DNA from: RGIG3872 sp045660245 | Lineage (GTDB): Bacteria > Bacillota > Clostridia > Christensenellales > UBA1242 | DNA length: 13,075 nt | NCBI GenBank assembly: GCA_045660245.1 | Contig: JAZRDJ010000089.1 | Location: 1-13,075 of the forward strand | Direction: 5' to 3' | Shown here: positions 1 to 7,232 of the stretch, piece by piece | Layout: every line of letters begins with the position of its first letter | Position numbering within the stretch: the stretch's first letter is position 1 | Position numbers and translations under genes: made by a program | Notes under the pieces: model-generated | The model's input: the letters and a program-made list of their open reading frames with translations, nothing else | Databases searched by the model: none | Told to the model about the DNA's origin: nothing

Positions 1-3000
1 AACATATTCCAAGTTGAACTCGAGAATGTTTTGTTTGATGGAATTGCAGTATATATTTCAGTGTTTGGTTTTGCATTATAAAAAGTTGTCGCAGACAACG
101 TCATATCCTTGTTGTATCCAACATACACTTTCAAATTTTCTGCGCCATAAGCAACAATTTGCCTACCATAAGAGGTAACTGAATTTGGAAATTCCAAGAC
201 TCTGAGTTTCTGACAATTTTCAAATGCAAAGTTTCCAATGTTTGTCAGACCTTCTGAAAATTCAACACGAGAAAGTTGTTCACAATCTCTGAACGCCCCA
301 GCCCTTATATTCAAAATACTTGATGGAATATTCACCATCTTTATTTCTGTATTTTCAAATCCACTAATTTTTATTGCTTTTACACTTTCACCATCGAAAG
401 TTTCTGGAATGTCAACAACATAATCAACACTGACTCTTGGGTATTGCGTATAAACCGCGAGCCCACCATCTGCATCTGACTCATACATGAGTGATTTTTG
501 CAAATTGGTGAACACATAATAATCATTGCCAGTTGTTGCATAAACCATGTTTTCATCAACAACCACAAAATCATCAAAATTGTCCAAATTACTCATCCGA
601 ATCAACGCATTGTGCGAATCAACAAAGTGCGAAAACATCATTTCAGTTGATGATGAAACTTCATATGTTGATGCACTTGGAGATGAAATATTTATATCAA
701 CAGATGCCTGACAAAATTGAATATTTATTGGCTGTGTTGGTGCAAATGTATTTGACGCACTAACAATCGGATACATTTCTTCAACAAGCGTAATCTTTGT
801 CACAATCAAGTTGTATGAACATTCTTCAGTTGCACCAAGAGCAACAGATCCATCGATAGTTGGTGATCCAGAAAATTCAAGTTTGTTTCCAGTGACAATG
901 CTTGATCCAATTGTCGCTACGTTTTCAATAATTTTTGTGTTTCCACTAATCTTCAAATTGTTTTTTGAATAGTCATAAATATATTCATCACTACCCAGCA
1001 GATCACTGACATCAACAACAAATCCACCATAACTGGCGATTCCACCACCTTTGTTGCCAACATTTTTGGAAATTGTACCACCCGAAATTTCAACAATACC
1101 AGTGCTCACGATTCCACCACCAAATTGCGCTTGAAGCGTGGTTCCGTCACCAAGTATTGAACCTGCTGTCATTGAGAATGATGAATCTTCATCAACAAAA
1201 ACATTTCCCCCGCAACTGTTTGAAGCGCTTGGCCTTGCAATATTGTTTTTGATTGTTCCACCACTGACCACAGCATCTGACTCACAAAGATAAATTCCAC
1301 CACCCCATGGTCTGGTGATACTTCCATTTTCACGAATTTTGTTCAAGTCAATGGTTCCACCAGTAATGTAAAGTGTGCTTTTTCTTGCAAAAATTCCACC
1401 GCCACGACCATCACCGCTCGTTGTTATGCCTGATTCATAGAATGTTTCATTATCTCGAACATAAGTCGAACCAGAGATTGTGAGTGTTGTTCCCTGCAGA
1501 TAGATTCCTCCGCCATCACCAGTTGCAGAGTTTAACTCAAAAGAACCTGCAGAAATTTTGTTTGTCCAACCAGTTGGATTGCCAATGTGCAAGTACACTG
1601 CACCACCAAGACTTCCGGTGTTGTTTGAGAAATGTCCACCAGACACCACAAATTTTGTATCTCCAAAAACCGCAATGCCTCCACCTTGATTGGTTGACGT
1701 ATTGTGTGAAATTGTTCCGCTTTTGATGTTCACACTTGATGATGACCTCATGCAAATGGCACCACCAATATTTGCGGTGTTTCCTGAAATTCGTGCATTA
1801 GACAACTCAAGTGTTCCATCTTCGCTGATATAAATAGCCCCACCATCAGCAGATGCATCATTATTTAAAATTTCACCATCGGTCACCAACAAATCTGCAT
1901 TATCAAGCACACACAGAGCCCCGCCACTTGATGCGGTATTCCACGAAATCTCTCCACCAAACACACGAATGTCTGTTGATCCCCAAACTGCAATGCCTCC
2001 ACCTTGCTTGGTTGACGTATTGTTTGAAATTGTTCCGCTATTGATTTCGAGATTATATACTTTTCTTGTACAAATCCCGCCACCTACATCTGCGGTGTTT
2101 CCTGTGATTTCAGCATTAGATATCTCAAGATTTCCATCTGCTCCAACATAAATGCCTCCACCTTCTTCAGACACCGTGTTATTTGCAAATTTCCCAGCAG
2201 TTACTGTCACATCTGTCCCATTGAGCGCACACACAGCACCGCCCCATGATGCAGTGTTTCCTGAAAAATTACCACCACTAATGATCAAATCTCCACTTGA
2301 AGTGAGATACACAGCCCCACCATCAACTTCAACATCATTGTATATAATTTGCCCACCCTTGATCGTTGTAGTTCCTGAAGTTTTGCAATAAACACCACCG
2401 CCACAATTGGCTTCATTGCCTGAAATCTCACCGCCGTTCATGACAAATCTTCCGTGTGTGCCGACATAAACCGCACCACCATAATATCCAGTGTTTCCAG
2501 TAATCACTGCTCCACTGTTAATTGTCACCAAAGGGTTTCGAACAACGCCATTGTCTTTTACTTTTGAATCGACACCAGAAACATAAATTGCTCCACCATA
2601 ATCTCCTACACAAGAAGATATTGTTGCACTATTTACCGTGAGCCTTGAACTCAAAGAAACACTTATTGCTCCATCATTTGACCCACCACCATGTCCAGAA
2701 ATAACTGTACCATTTGAAAGATTCATATCTGAACCTTGAATCTCAATGGCTCGACCAATTGAATTACCTGTGTTTGAAATTGTTGTATTGTTGAGTGTTG
2801 CATCCATGTATTGCATATAAATCACGCTGGCTGACGCATTTTTTGTATTGTTTTCATCAATGCTGCAATTTGTAATGTTATATTTCGCAAAAGCCGATGA
2901 AACACCACGCACACGAATGGCATAACCCACAGTCTTGCTTGAAGATGAAAGTGAACAGTTTGTTATTGTCACATTTGTCAATGACTGTGGATTATTTGAT

Positions 3001-3845
3001 CTGATATAATCGGTATAAATCCCACCACCTGTCAAATTTGCAGAACAGTTCGTAATGGTTACATTTTCAAGGGTCATGGTTGTCTTGTTTGAAATCGCTC
3101 CACCACAAACCGCTGAACAATTTGAAATGGTGATATTATTATCACTTGTACCTTGCAAGGTGAGAGCATTTGCATCAGATGTGAAAATCGCTCCACCAGT
3201 TCCAAGTGTCTGTCCGTATTCACTCTTTGAGATTGACGAATCTGTAATTCCCGCTGAACAATTGTCAATAACTGTTCCAGCAGGAAGCGACAATTTTCCA
3301 ATGTTGTATATCGCTCCACCTGCACCATTTGTTGATGTACAATCTGAAATTGAAAGATGCTTTGAATCCGAATCATTGATGGCATTGATTGTTCCCTTGT
3401 TGCATATCGCTCCACCATATGTCGCACTGCAATTTTCAATCGTCACATCTCCAAGATTGAGAGTGCCATTGGCAGCAACCAAAATTGCACCACCATCATT
3501 AATTGTGTTACAATTTCGAAACACGCAATCGTCAAGAGTAAGTGTTCCTCCAGCATTAACAAGTATTGCTGAATCTTCCGCTCCTTCAAACACACAATTC
3601 ACCATAGTAATATTTTGATTCGAGCTGACGGCCAAAGCAACTGAAGTTCCTGAAAAAACATTCCCCTCAATCAAAATTTCTTGAACGGAGTCAGAAGATT
3701 CTGTGGATGGAACAAAAAAATCAGGAATTGTATTTTCCACTTTGTCAAAATTATAAACACCAAAAAATGTTGCCATCATACAAATAATTGCAACAATCAT
3801 CGGAATAAAAATCAAACACAGCCTTGTTTTTTTCATTCTATCCAT
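1..3845 (-). CDS. Giant beta-helix repeat surface protein with BspA-like LRRs (partial, C-terminus outside window)
   Basis: The reading frame is open from an ATG at 3845 to the left edge, about 1,281 codons without a stop, so the C-terminus is missing. Residues ~9-31 are a hydrophobic signal or anchor segment after a short basic start (MDRMKKTR). Residues ~50-990 are tandem coils of the type GG(A/G)(I/V) followed by a short strand and I/FxxN, as in Chlamydia Pmp and right-handed parallel beta-helix proteins. Early coils carry an NCSA motif with a conserved Cys; later ones carry GNTA/NNTS. Residues ~992-1138 are an unassigned linker. Residues ~1140-1281 resemble BspA-type LRR_5 repeats (IPSSILNIRAGAF, then FPNSV). 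The start is chosen because AGGGGAG lies 7 nt upstream. A role in adhesion or surface display is inferred from the fold. No cell-wall anchor is visible because the end is cut off. A 106-residue segment is duplicated (see repeats). Confidence 0.85.
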   Translation of the reverse strand, partial: MDRMKKTRLCLIFIPMIVAIICMMATFFGVYNFDKVENTIPDFFVPSTESSDSVQEILIEGNVFSGTSVALAVSSNQNITMVNCVFEGAEDSAILVNAGGTLTLDDCVFRNCNTINDGGAILVAANGTLNLGDVTIENCSATYGGAICNKGTINAINDSDSKHLSISDCTSTNGAGGAIYNIGKLSLPAGTVIDNCSAGITDSSISKSEYGQTLGTGGAIFTSDANALTLQGTSDNNITISNCSAVCGGAISNKTTMTLENVTITNCSANLTGGGIYTDYIRSNNPQSLTNVTITNCSLSSSSKTVGYAIRVRGVSSAFAKYNITNCSIDENNTKNASASVIYMQYMDATLNNTTISNTGNSIGRAIEIQGSDMNLSNGTVISGHGGGSNDGAISVSLSSRLTVNSATISSCVGDYGGAIYVSGVDSKVKDNGVVRNPLVTINSGAVITGNTGYYGGAVYVGTHGRFVMNGGEISGNEANCGGGVYCKTSGTTTIKGGQIIYNDVEVDGGAVYLTSSGDLIISGGNFSGNTASWGGAVCALNGTDVTVTAGKFANNTVSEEGGGIYVGADGNLEISNAEITGNTADVGGGICTRKVYNLEINSGTISNNTSTKQGGGIAVWGSTDIRVFGGEISWNTASSGGALCVLDNADLLVTDGEILNNDASADGGAIYISEDGTLELSNARISGNTANIGGAICMRSSSSVNIKSGTISHNTSTNQGGGIAVFGDTKFVVSGGHFSNNTGSLGGAVYLHIGNPTGWTNKISAGSFELNSATGDGGGIYLQGTTLTISGSTYVRDNETFYESGITTSGDGRGGGIFARKSTLYITGGTIDLNKIRENGSITRPWGGGIYLCESDAVVSGGTIKNNIARPSASNSCGGNVFVDEDSSFSMTAGSILGDGTTLQAQFGGGIVSTGIVEISGGTISKNVGNKGGGIASYGGFVVDVSDLLGSDEYIYDYSKNNLKISGNTKIIENVATIGSSIVTGNKLEFSGSPTIDGSVALGATEECSYNLIVTKITLVEEMYPIVSASNTFAPTQPINIQFCQASVDINISSPSASTYEVSSSTEMMFSHFVDSHNALIRMSNLDNFDDFVVVDENMVYATTGNDYYVFTNLQKSLMYESDADGGLAVYTQYPRVSVDYVVDIPETFDGESVKAIKISGFENTEIKMVNIPSSILNIRAGAFRDCEQLSRVEFSEGLTNIGNFAFENCQKLRVLEFPNSVTSYGRQIVAYGAENLKVYVGYNKDMTLSATTFYNAKPNTEIYTAIPSNKTFSSSTWNM
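1672..1727 (-). repeat. Copy 1 of a 56-bp near-identical repeat in the beta-helix gene
   Basis: This 56-bp segment matches 1990-2045 with only three mismatches that I can count. The offset is 318 bp, exactly 106 codons, so the repeat is in frame. It encodes the coil containing SGTISHNTSTNQGGGIAV. Flanking sequence is also alignable between the two copies but more diverged. Confidence 0.85.
1990..2045 (-). repeat. Copy 2 of the 56-bp near-identical repeat
   Basis: Partner of 1672-1727. It encodes SGTISNNTSTKQGGGIAV. Alignment continues into neighbouring coils (for example SNAEITGNTADVGGGIC against SNARISGNTANIGGAIC), so the duplicated unit is several beta-helix coils, about 106 residues, rather than a single coil. 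Confidence 0.85.
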
Positions 3846-3919
3846 AGGAACTCTCCCCTGAGTTAGTTTGCCACACAAATGATCTCTTTATCTCAATTGA
3901 GTGACATTATGTTATATAA

Positions 3920-3949
3920 ATAATAACACGCGCGCGAGAACAAATACAA
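3920..3949 (-). promoter_or_regulatory. Candidate extended -10 promoter of the surface-protein gene
   Basis: On the minus strand, TTGTAT (3949-3944) is followed after 18 nt by TATTAT (3925-3920), preceded by TGT, which gives an extended -10. The expected transcript start is near 3913, leaving a leader of about 67 nt with a good Shine-Dalgarno. The -35 matches the consensus only 3/6. The spacer contains an alternating CGCGCGCG run (3929-3936), unusual in such AT-rich DNA. Confidence 0.4.
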
Positions 3950-4032
3950 ACAAATATAGAAAATTTTTTATTTTTTTGATGATACTTTGGAAAAAAATAT
4001 ATTAAATTTTAATAAATTTTACCATTTAGAAT

Positions 4033-4065
4033 CATATTTGTAATAAAAAACATGTTACAAATATG
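4033..4065. repeat. Perfect 11-bp inverted repeat
   Basis: CATATTTGTAA (4033-4043) and TTACAAATATG (4055-4065) are exact reverse complements separated by 11 nt. The stem is AT-rich and not followed by a T-tract in either direction, so it is not a typical intrinsic terminator. It lies about 190 bp upstream of the surface-protein start and could be a regulator binding site; that is inference. Confidence 0.6.
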
Positions 4066-4082
4066 CATAAAATTTGCAATAA

Positions 4083-4120
4083 AAAATGAGTCAAAATAAT
4101 GATTTAAATCGACCCATTTT
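4083..4120 (-). terminator. Probable intrinsic terminator of the glp operon
   Basis: In minus-strand RNA, a 10-bp stem forms between the complement of GACCCATTTT (4111-4120) and that of AAAATGAGTC (4083-4092), with one G-U pair. The 18-nt loop can itself pair through a GATTTAAATC palindrome. The 3' arm runs into a T-rich tract. It begins about 16 nt after the DUF1667 stop codon. Confidence 0.55.
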
Positions 4121-4136
4121 CTCAATTACGATTATT

Positions 4137-4469
4137 TTATTTCCCCGATGTCACAACAACATCAACGCCAAGCCCCAAAACATTTTGAATGGCAATCTCA
4201 CCATGTTTGGGATTGTCCAAAACAATTCTCCCAATTTCATCAACAACTGCTTGCACTTTTTCTTTTGGAACTGGAGCACTGGTTTTGACAGACACAAAAC
4301 CAGTCTTTGTCTTTGCAACTGTTGTCACCATTCGCTCAGGAGAAACAACCTCTTGTCTTCCATATCTTTCACCACGAATACAACTGTTTCCAGCAACCAC
4401 AATATCATTACCCTTTTTCGTTACTTCCAACGCGCACCCAACTGGACACATTATGCAAGTAAGTTTCAT
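4137..4469 (-). CDS. DUF1667 Cys-rich protein of the glycerol-3-phosphate oxidoreductase cassette
   Basis: A 110-residue protein close to the usual size of the DUF1667 family. The N-terminus carries Cys at 5, 8 and 12 (C-x2-C-x3-C, within CIMCPVGC) and a fourth at 30 (NSCIRG), a pattern suited to an iron-sulfur cluster. The C-terminal part ends in GLGVDVVVTSGK, as in family members. Proteins of this family are commonly encoded beside a GlpA-like and a GlpB-like flavoprotein in Firmicutes. An electron-transfer or subunit role is inferred from that association, and the family has no settled biochemical function that I know of. Its ATG shares one base with the upstream stop (TAATG), and a strong GGAGGTGGAGA site sits inside the upstream gene, so translation should be coupled. 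Confidence 0.9.
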   Translation of the reverse strand: MKLTCIMCPVGCALEVTKKGNDIVVAGNSCIRGERYGRQEVVSPERMVTTVAKTKTGFVSVKTSAPVPKEKVQAVVDEIGRIVLDNPKHGEIAIQNVLGLGVDVVVTSGK

Positions 4470-5695
4470 TAATTCTCCACCTCCAACAACAAATCTGCTT
4501 TGATCTTTGATCGATCAACCTCTAGCGTCAACATTTCCCCAGGAAGCCCAGCCATCACAAACTTTTTTGTAACAACTTCACCATTTGAAACAACCTTTAT
4601 CCACTTTTTCACAAAGTTTGAACGAATTCTGAAACGGAGTTTTATAGTGCCTGTTCCAGAATGGACAAAACTTGGATTCACATACGCAATATTATTTCCA
4701 GCAACCACTCCAAACTTCTTGCCTTTTTTGAGATTGTGAAAAGCAAATTCCGCAGCATTTGCCCCCGCTTCCATTGACTCAAGGGTTACATTGTCCACAA
4801 GATCGTGAACATGCAAAAAGTTTCCACAAGCAAAAATTCCATTTTTTGTGGTTTCCATGTAATCATCAACAACTGGACCATTTGTTCTTTGGTGAATTTC
4901 TGCAAAATCAACAAGATCAGTTTCCGGAACCAGTCCAACCGACAAAATCACGGTGTCACACTTGACAAATTTCCTTTCGCCAACAAAATTATACTTGTCG
5001 TCAACGGCAGAAACATAGACTCCTTTGACTCTATCTTTCCCCACAACTTCAACGATTGTTGTCTGCATCAAAAGTGGAATTTTGAAATCATCCAAACATT
5101 GAACAATGTTTCTCTTGAGTCCACTTGTGGTTTTGTTGATTTCAAGCACGGCCTTTACTCGAGCGCCCTCGAGAGTTAGACGTCTTGCCATAATCAGCCC
5201 AATATCTCCAGATCCCAAAATCACAATGTTTTTGCCAGGGAGTTTCCCTTGAATATTTGTCATTTTCTGTGCTTGACCAGCAGTCAAAACACCCGCTGGC
5301 CTTGATCCTTGGAGCAAAATGTTCGCAGCCGTCCGCTCTCTCGCCCCCATCGAAAGCACAATTGCCTTTGCCTTGATTTCAAACAAACCATGCTCGTTCA
5401 TGACAGAAATTGTTTTCCCTTGAATTTTTGACACAAAAGTTGAAGTCATGACAGAAATGTTTTTTTGCTTACCCACAAGATCCACAAACTTTCGTGCATA
5501 CTCAGGACCTGTGAGTTCTTCTTTGAAGTACGCAAGCCCAAAACCATTGTGAATACATTGCATCAAGATTCCGCCGAGCCTGTCATTTCGCTCAATGATG
5601 AGAGTTTTTGCGCCTTTTTTTGCAGACTCAATCGCCGCTGCCATGCCGGCAGGCCCACCACCAACAACAACGACATCAAACATGAGTTCCATCAT
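4469..5695 (-). CDS. GlpB-like FAD/NAD(P)-dependent oxidoreductase
   Basis: A 408-residue flavoprotein of the pyridine nucleotide-disulfide oxidoreductase superfamily. FAD-binding GGGPAG is at residues 12-17, followed by LGGILMQCIHNGFG with Cys47, a hallmark of this glycerol-locus subfamily. GARERT lies at 117-122, a second Rossmann motif GSGDIG at 161-166 for the pyridine nucleotide, and a C-terminal FAD motif around GIFACGN. It is probably the subunit passing electrons from the GlpA-like flavoprotein to NAD or another carrier; which acceptor is used cannot be read from the sequence. The start codon overlaps the stop of the upstream gene as ATGA, with GAGGTGA 5 nt upstream of the ATG. A second ATG follows immediately, and Met1 is chosen from the overlap geometry. 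Confidence 0.88.
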   Translation of the reverse strand: MMELMFDVVVVGGGPAGMAAAIESAKKGAKTLIIERNDRLGGILMQCIHNGFGLAYFKEELTGPEYARKFVDLVGKQKNISVMTSTFVSKIQGKTISVMNEHGLFEIKAKAIVLSMGARERTAANILLQGSRPAGVLTAGQAQKMTNIQGKLPGKNIVILGSGDIGLIMARRLTLEGARVKAVLEINKTTSGLKRNIVQCLDDFKIPLLMQTTIVEVVGKDRVKGVYVSAVDDKYNFVGERKFVKCDTVILSVGLVPETDLVDFAEIHQRTNGPVVDDYMETTKNGIFACGNFLHVHDLVDNVTLESMEAGANAAEFAFHNLKKGKKFGVVAGNNIAYVNPSFVHSGTGTIKLRFRIRSNFVKKWIKVVSNGEVVTKKFVMAGLPGEMLTLEVDRSKIKADLLLEVEN

Positions 5696-7116
5696 TTCTT
5701 CACCTCGCCAACAATAATATTTGATCCGATGTTTTCTTTCACAACACTTTCAATCGCTATTTTGTTTTCTTTTGCGATTGTTTCAATAACTTTTGACAAA
5801 CAGAAACCGCCCTGACATCTTCCCATGCCAGTTCTTGTTCTGCGCTTGATTCCGTCCACACTAAAGACTTTGAGCGGTCTCTTGAGCGCATCTTCAATTT
5901 CCCCCTCACTCACACCTTCACATTTGCAGACAATTTTTCCATACTTTGGATTTGTTTTGATCATTTCCGCTTGCTTTGATTTTGAAAGATTCATCATCTG
6001 AAAATAAGGCACGATTTTCTTTGCTTGCGGAATTTTTGTTGAAATCCCCAAGATATTCAAAACCTCAAGAGCAATCGCTGGTGCAGACGAAAGCCCTGGC
6101 GAACAAATACCAGCAATATTAACAACATTTGGCACAAGTTTGCTCTTTTCAATCACAAAGTCGTCACCAACAATTGATCTGATACCTGCAAAAATGCGAA
6201 TTGTCTTTTTGAGATTGATTGATGGCACAAGTTGTTTTGAATTTTCGCCAACAAAAGCCAACCCCCTTGCTGTGGTTTTTGTGTCATCATCAGAAATTTC
6301 ACTGTTTGGACCAACAAGAATATTTCCATCAATAGTTGGCGTCACGAGAACACCTTTCCCTGCCTTTGTTGGCAAAGGGAAAATGGTTGATGGAACCAAA
6401 TTCTTTTCAGTCGAATCCAAGACATAATATTCTCCACGCCTGAAAGTCATCGGATAAATTTCTGTTCCGATCAAGTTCGCAATTTCATTGTATCCTGATC
6501 CCGATGCGTTCACAATCCACTTTGCATGAATTTCGTCAACTTCATTGCTAATCGTGAAAATTTCACCGCGCTTTCTGATCTTCTTTGGTTCAAAAGCCAA
6601 AAAAACTCTCCCACCATTGACGATTCCTTCTTCTGCAAGACAGATAGTGAACATATATGGACTGATGACATACGCATCTTCCGCAAAAAGCCCATGTGAA
6701 ATATTCTCATTGATCATCGGCAGTTTTGCATGAAGTTCGGCTTTCTCCAAAAACTGCAAATTCTTGACACCATTTTGTTCACCACGCATCAAGAGTTCAT
6801 GAATTTTTGCCTCATCGTTGCCAACAACAAACGCCCCTGTTTTTTTAATATTGAGCCCAAGCCTTTTGGCTTCTACCGGATACATTTTATTCCCCAAAAC
6901 ATTAAGTTTTGCTTTGTTTGTACCAGGCACCGCATCAAATCCAGCGTGCACAAGACCACTGTTTGCCTTGCTCGCTCCAGTCGCCACATCGAGCGCCTTG
7001 TCAATCATGCAAACAGACGCTCCTGACCTTGCGAGCGCACTAAAAATCGAAGAGCCGACAATTCCAGCCCCAATGATCGCATAATCATAATAATTTTGTT
7101 TAATCTTTTCCATCAT
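5692..7116 (-). CDS. glpA: Glycerol-3-phosphate dehydrogenase/oxidase-type flavoprotein with BFD-like [2Fe-2S] domain
   Basis: A 474-residue protein. The N-terminal DAO-type FAD domain begins with IIGAGIVGSS (GAGIVG at 16-21), followed by the substrate-side motif ATGASKANSGLVHAGFD. The C-terminal bacterioferritin-associated-ferredoxin-like domain has four Cys at 397, 399, 434 and 439 (CKC, then CQGGFC), fitting a [2Fe-2S] cluster. This matches the type of GlpA found in anaerobic glycerol-3-phosphate dehydrogenases, which make dihydroxyacetone phosphate. Related enzymes of the same architecture act on other 2-hydroxy acids, but the adjacent glycerol kinase favours glycerol 3-phosphate. It is first gene of a three-gene operon. 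The FAD motif starts at residue 13, so the start must be Met1 or Met2. No Shine-Dalgarno precedes it, and the promoter lies 5 nt away (see leaderless finding). The stop is TGA. Confidence 0.88.
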   Translation of the reverse strand: MMEKIKQNYYDYAIIGAGIVGSSIFSALARSGASVCMIDKALDVATGASKANSGLVHAGFDAVPGTNKAKLNVLGNKMYPVEAKRLGLNIKKTGAFVVGNDEAKIHELLMRGEQNGVKNLQFLEKAELHAKLPMINENISHGLFAEDAYVISPYMFTICLAEEGIVNGGRVFLAFEPKKIRKRGEIFTISNEVDEIHAKWIVNASGSGYNEIANLIGTEIYPMTFRRGEYYVLDSTEKNLVPSTIFPLPTKAGKGVLVTPTIDGNILVGPNSEISDDDTKTTARGLAFVGENSKQLVPSINLKKTIRIFAGIRSIVGDDFVIEKSKLVPNVVNIAGICSPGLSSAPAIALEVLNILGISTKIPQAKKIVPYFQMMNLSKSKQAEMIKTNPKYGKIVCKCEGVSEGEIEDALKRPLKVFSVDGIKRRTRTGMGRCQGGFCLSKVIETIAKENKIAIESVVKENIGSNIIVGEVKK

Positions 7117-7121
7117 AAATA

Positions 7122-7150
7122 AGTATATGTTTTTGAAAATTTTGTGTCAA
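7122..7150 (-). promoter_or_regulatory. glpA operon promoter, predicting a leaderless transcript
   Basis: On the minus strand, a perfect TTGACA (7150-7145) is followed by exactly 17 nt and TATACT (7127-7122). Only five bases (TATTT) separate the -10 box from the ATG at 7116. A transcript starting the usual ~7 nt downstream would begin at or within the first ATG, leaving no room for a Shine-Dalgarno site. Confidence 0.8.
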
Positions 7151-7171
7151 TCAAATAATCGTCAAATTCGT

Positions 7172-7200
7172 TTCTTTTTTAATCAACGTTGTGCTATACT
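7172..7200 (+). promoter_or_regulatory. glpK promoter (extended -10)
   Basis: TGC-TATACT (-10 at 7195-7200) is an extended -10 element. A weak TTCTTT lies 17 nt upstream at 7172-7177. A short perfect palindrome CAACGTTG (7184-7191) sits in the spacer and could be an operator half-signal, but is too short to claim. The leader is about 25 nt and contains AAGGGG (7219-7224), 8 nt before the ATG. Confidence 0.65.
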
Positions 7201-7232
7201 GAAAAAAATAAAAAGAGCAAGGGGATTTTTGT

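Larger units (their letters stand above)
3846..4136. other. AT-rich intergenic spacer between glp operon and surface-protein gene
   Basis: Just under 300 bp, with no convincing gene. It holds, from right to left on the minus strand: the terminator of the glp operon (4083-4120), a perfect 11-bp inverted repeat (4033-4065), a very A/T-rich stretch (3955-4020), and a promoter-like element with an alternating CG tract (3920-3949) for the surface-protein gene. The Shine-Dalgarno AGGGGAG lies at about 3853-3859. Confidence 0.7.

Noticed and set aside
3074..3439. 121-codon minus-strand open frame
   Set aside because: It is an out-of-frame shadow inside the giant surface-protein gene, whose own frame is continuous through it.
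3055..3618. 187-codon plus-strand open frame rich in Ala-Pro-Pro
   Set aside because: It is the antisense of the GGA(I/V) repeat coils (GGTGGAGC read backwards gives APP-type codons). It has no ribosome site and no family resemblance.
1..3845. Regular spaced repeats as a possible CRISPR array
   Set aside because: The repeats are degenerate, in frame and coding. Spacing is not the constant repeat-spacer pattern of CRISPR.
4086..4472. 128-codon plus-strand open frame over the DUF1667 gene
   Set aside because: It is antisense to a well-recognised protein, with biased composition and no ribosome site.
5692..5694. TGA read as Trp (Mollicutes code 4)
   Set aside because: TGA ends the GlpA-like gene exactly where the ATGA overlap starts the next gene. 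No in-frame TGA occurs in the conserved proteins, and Trp is encoded by TGG throughout.
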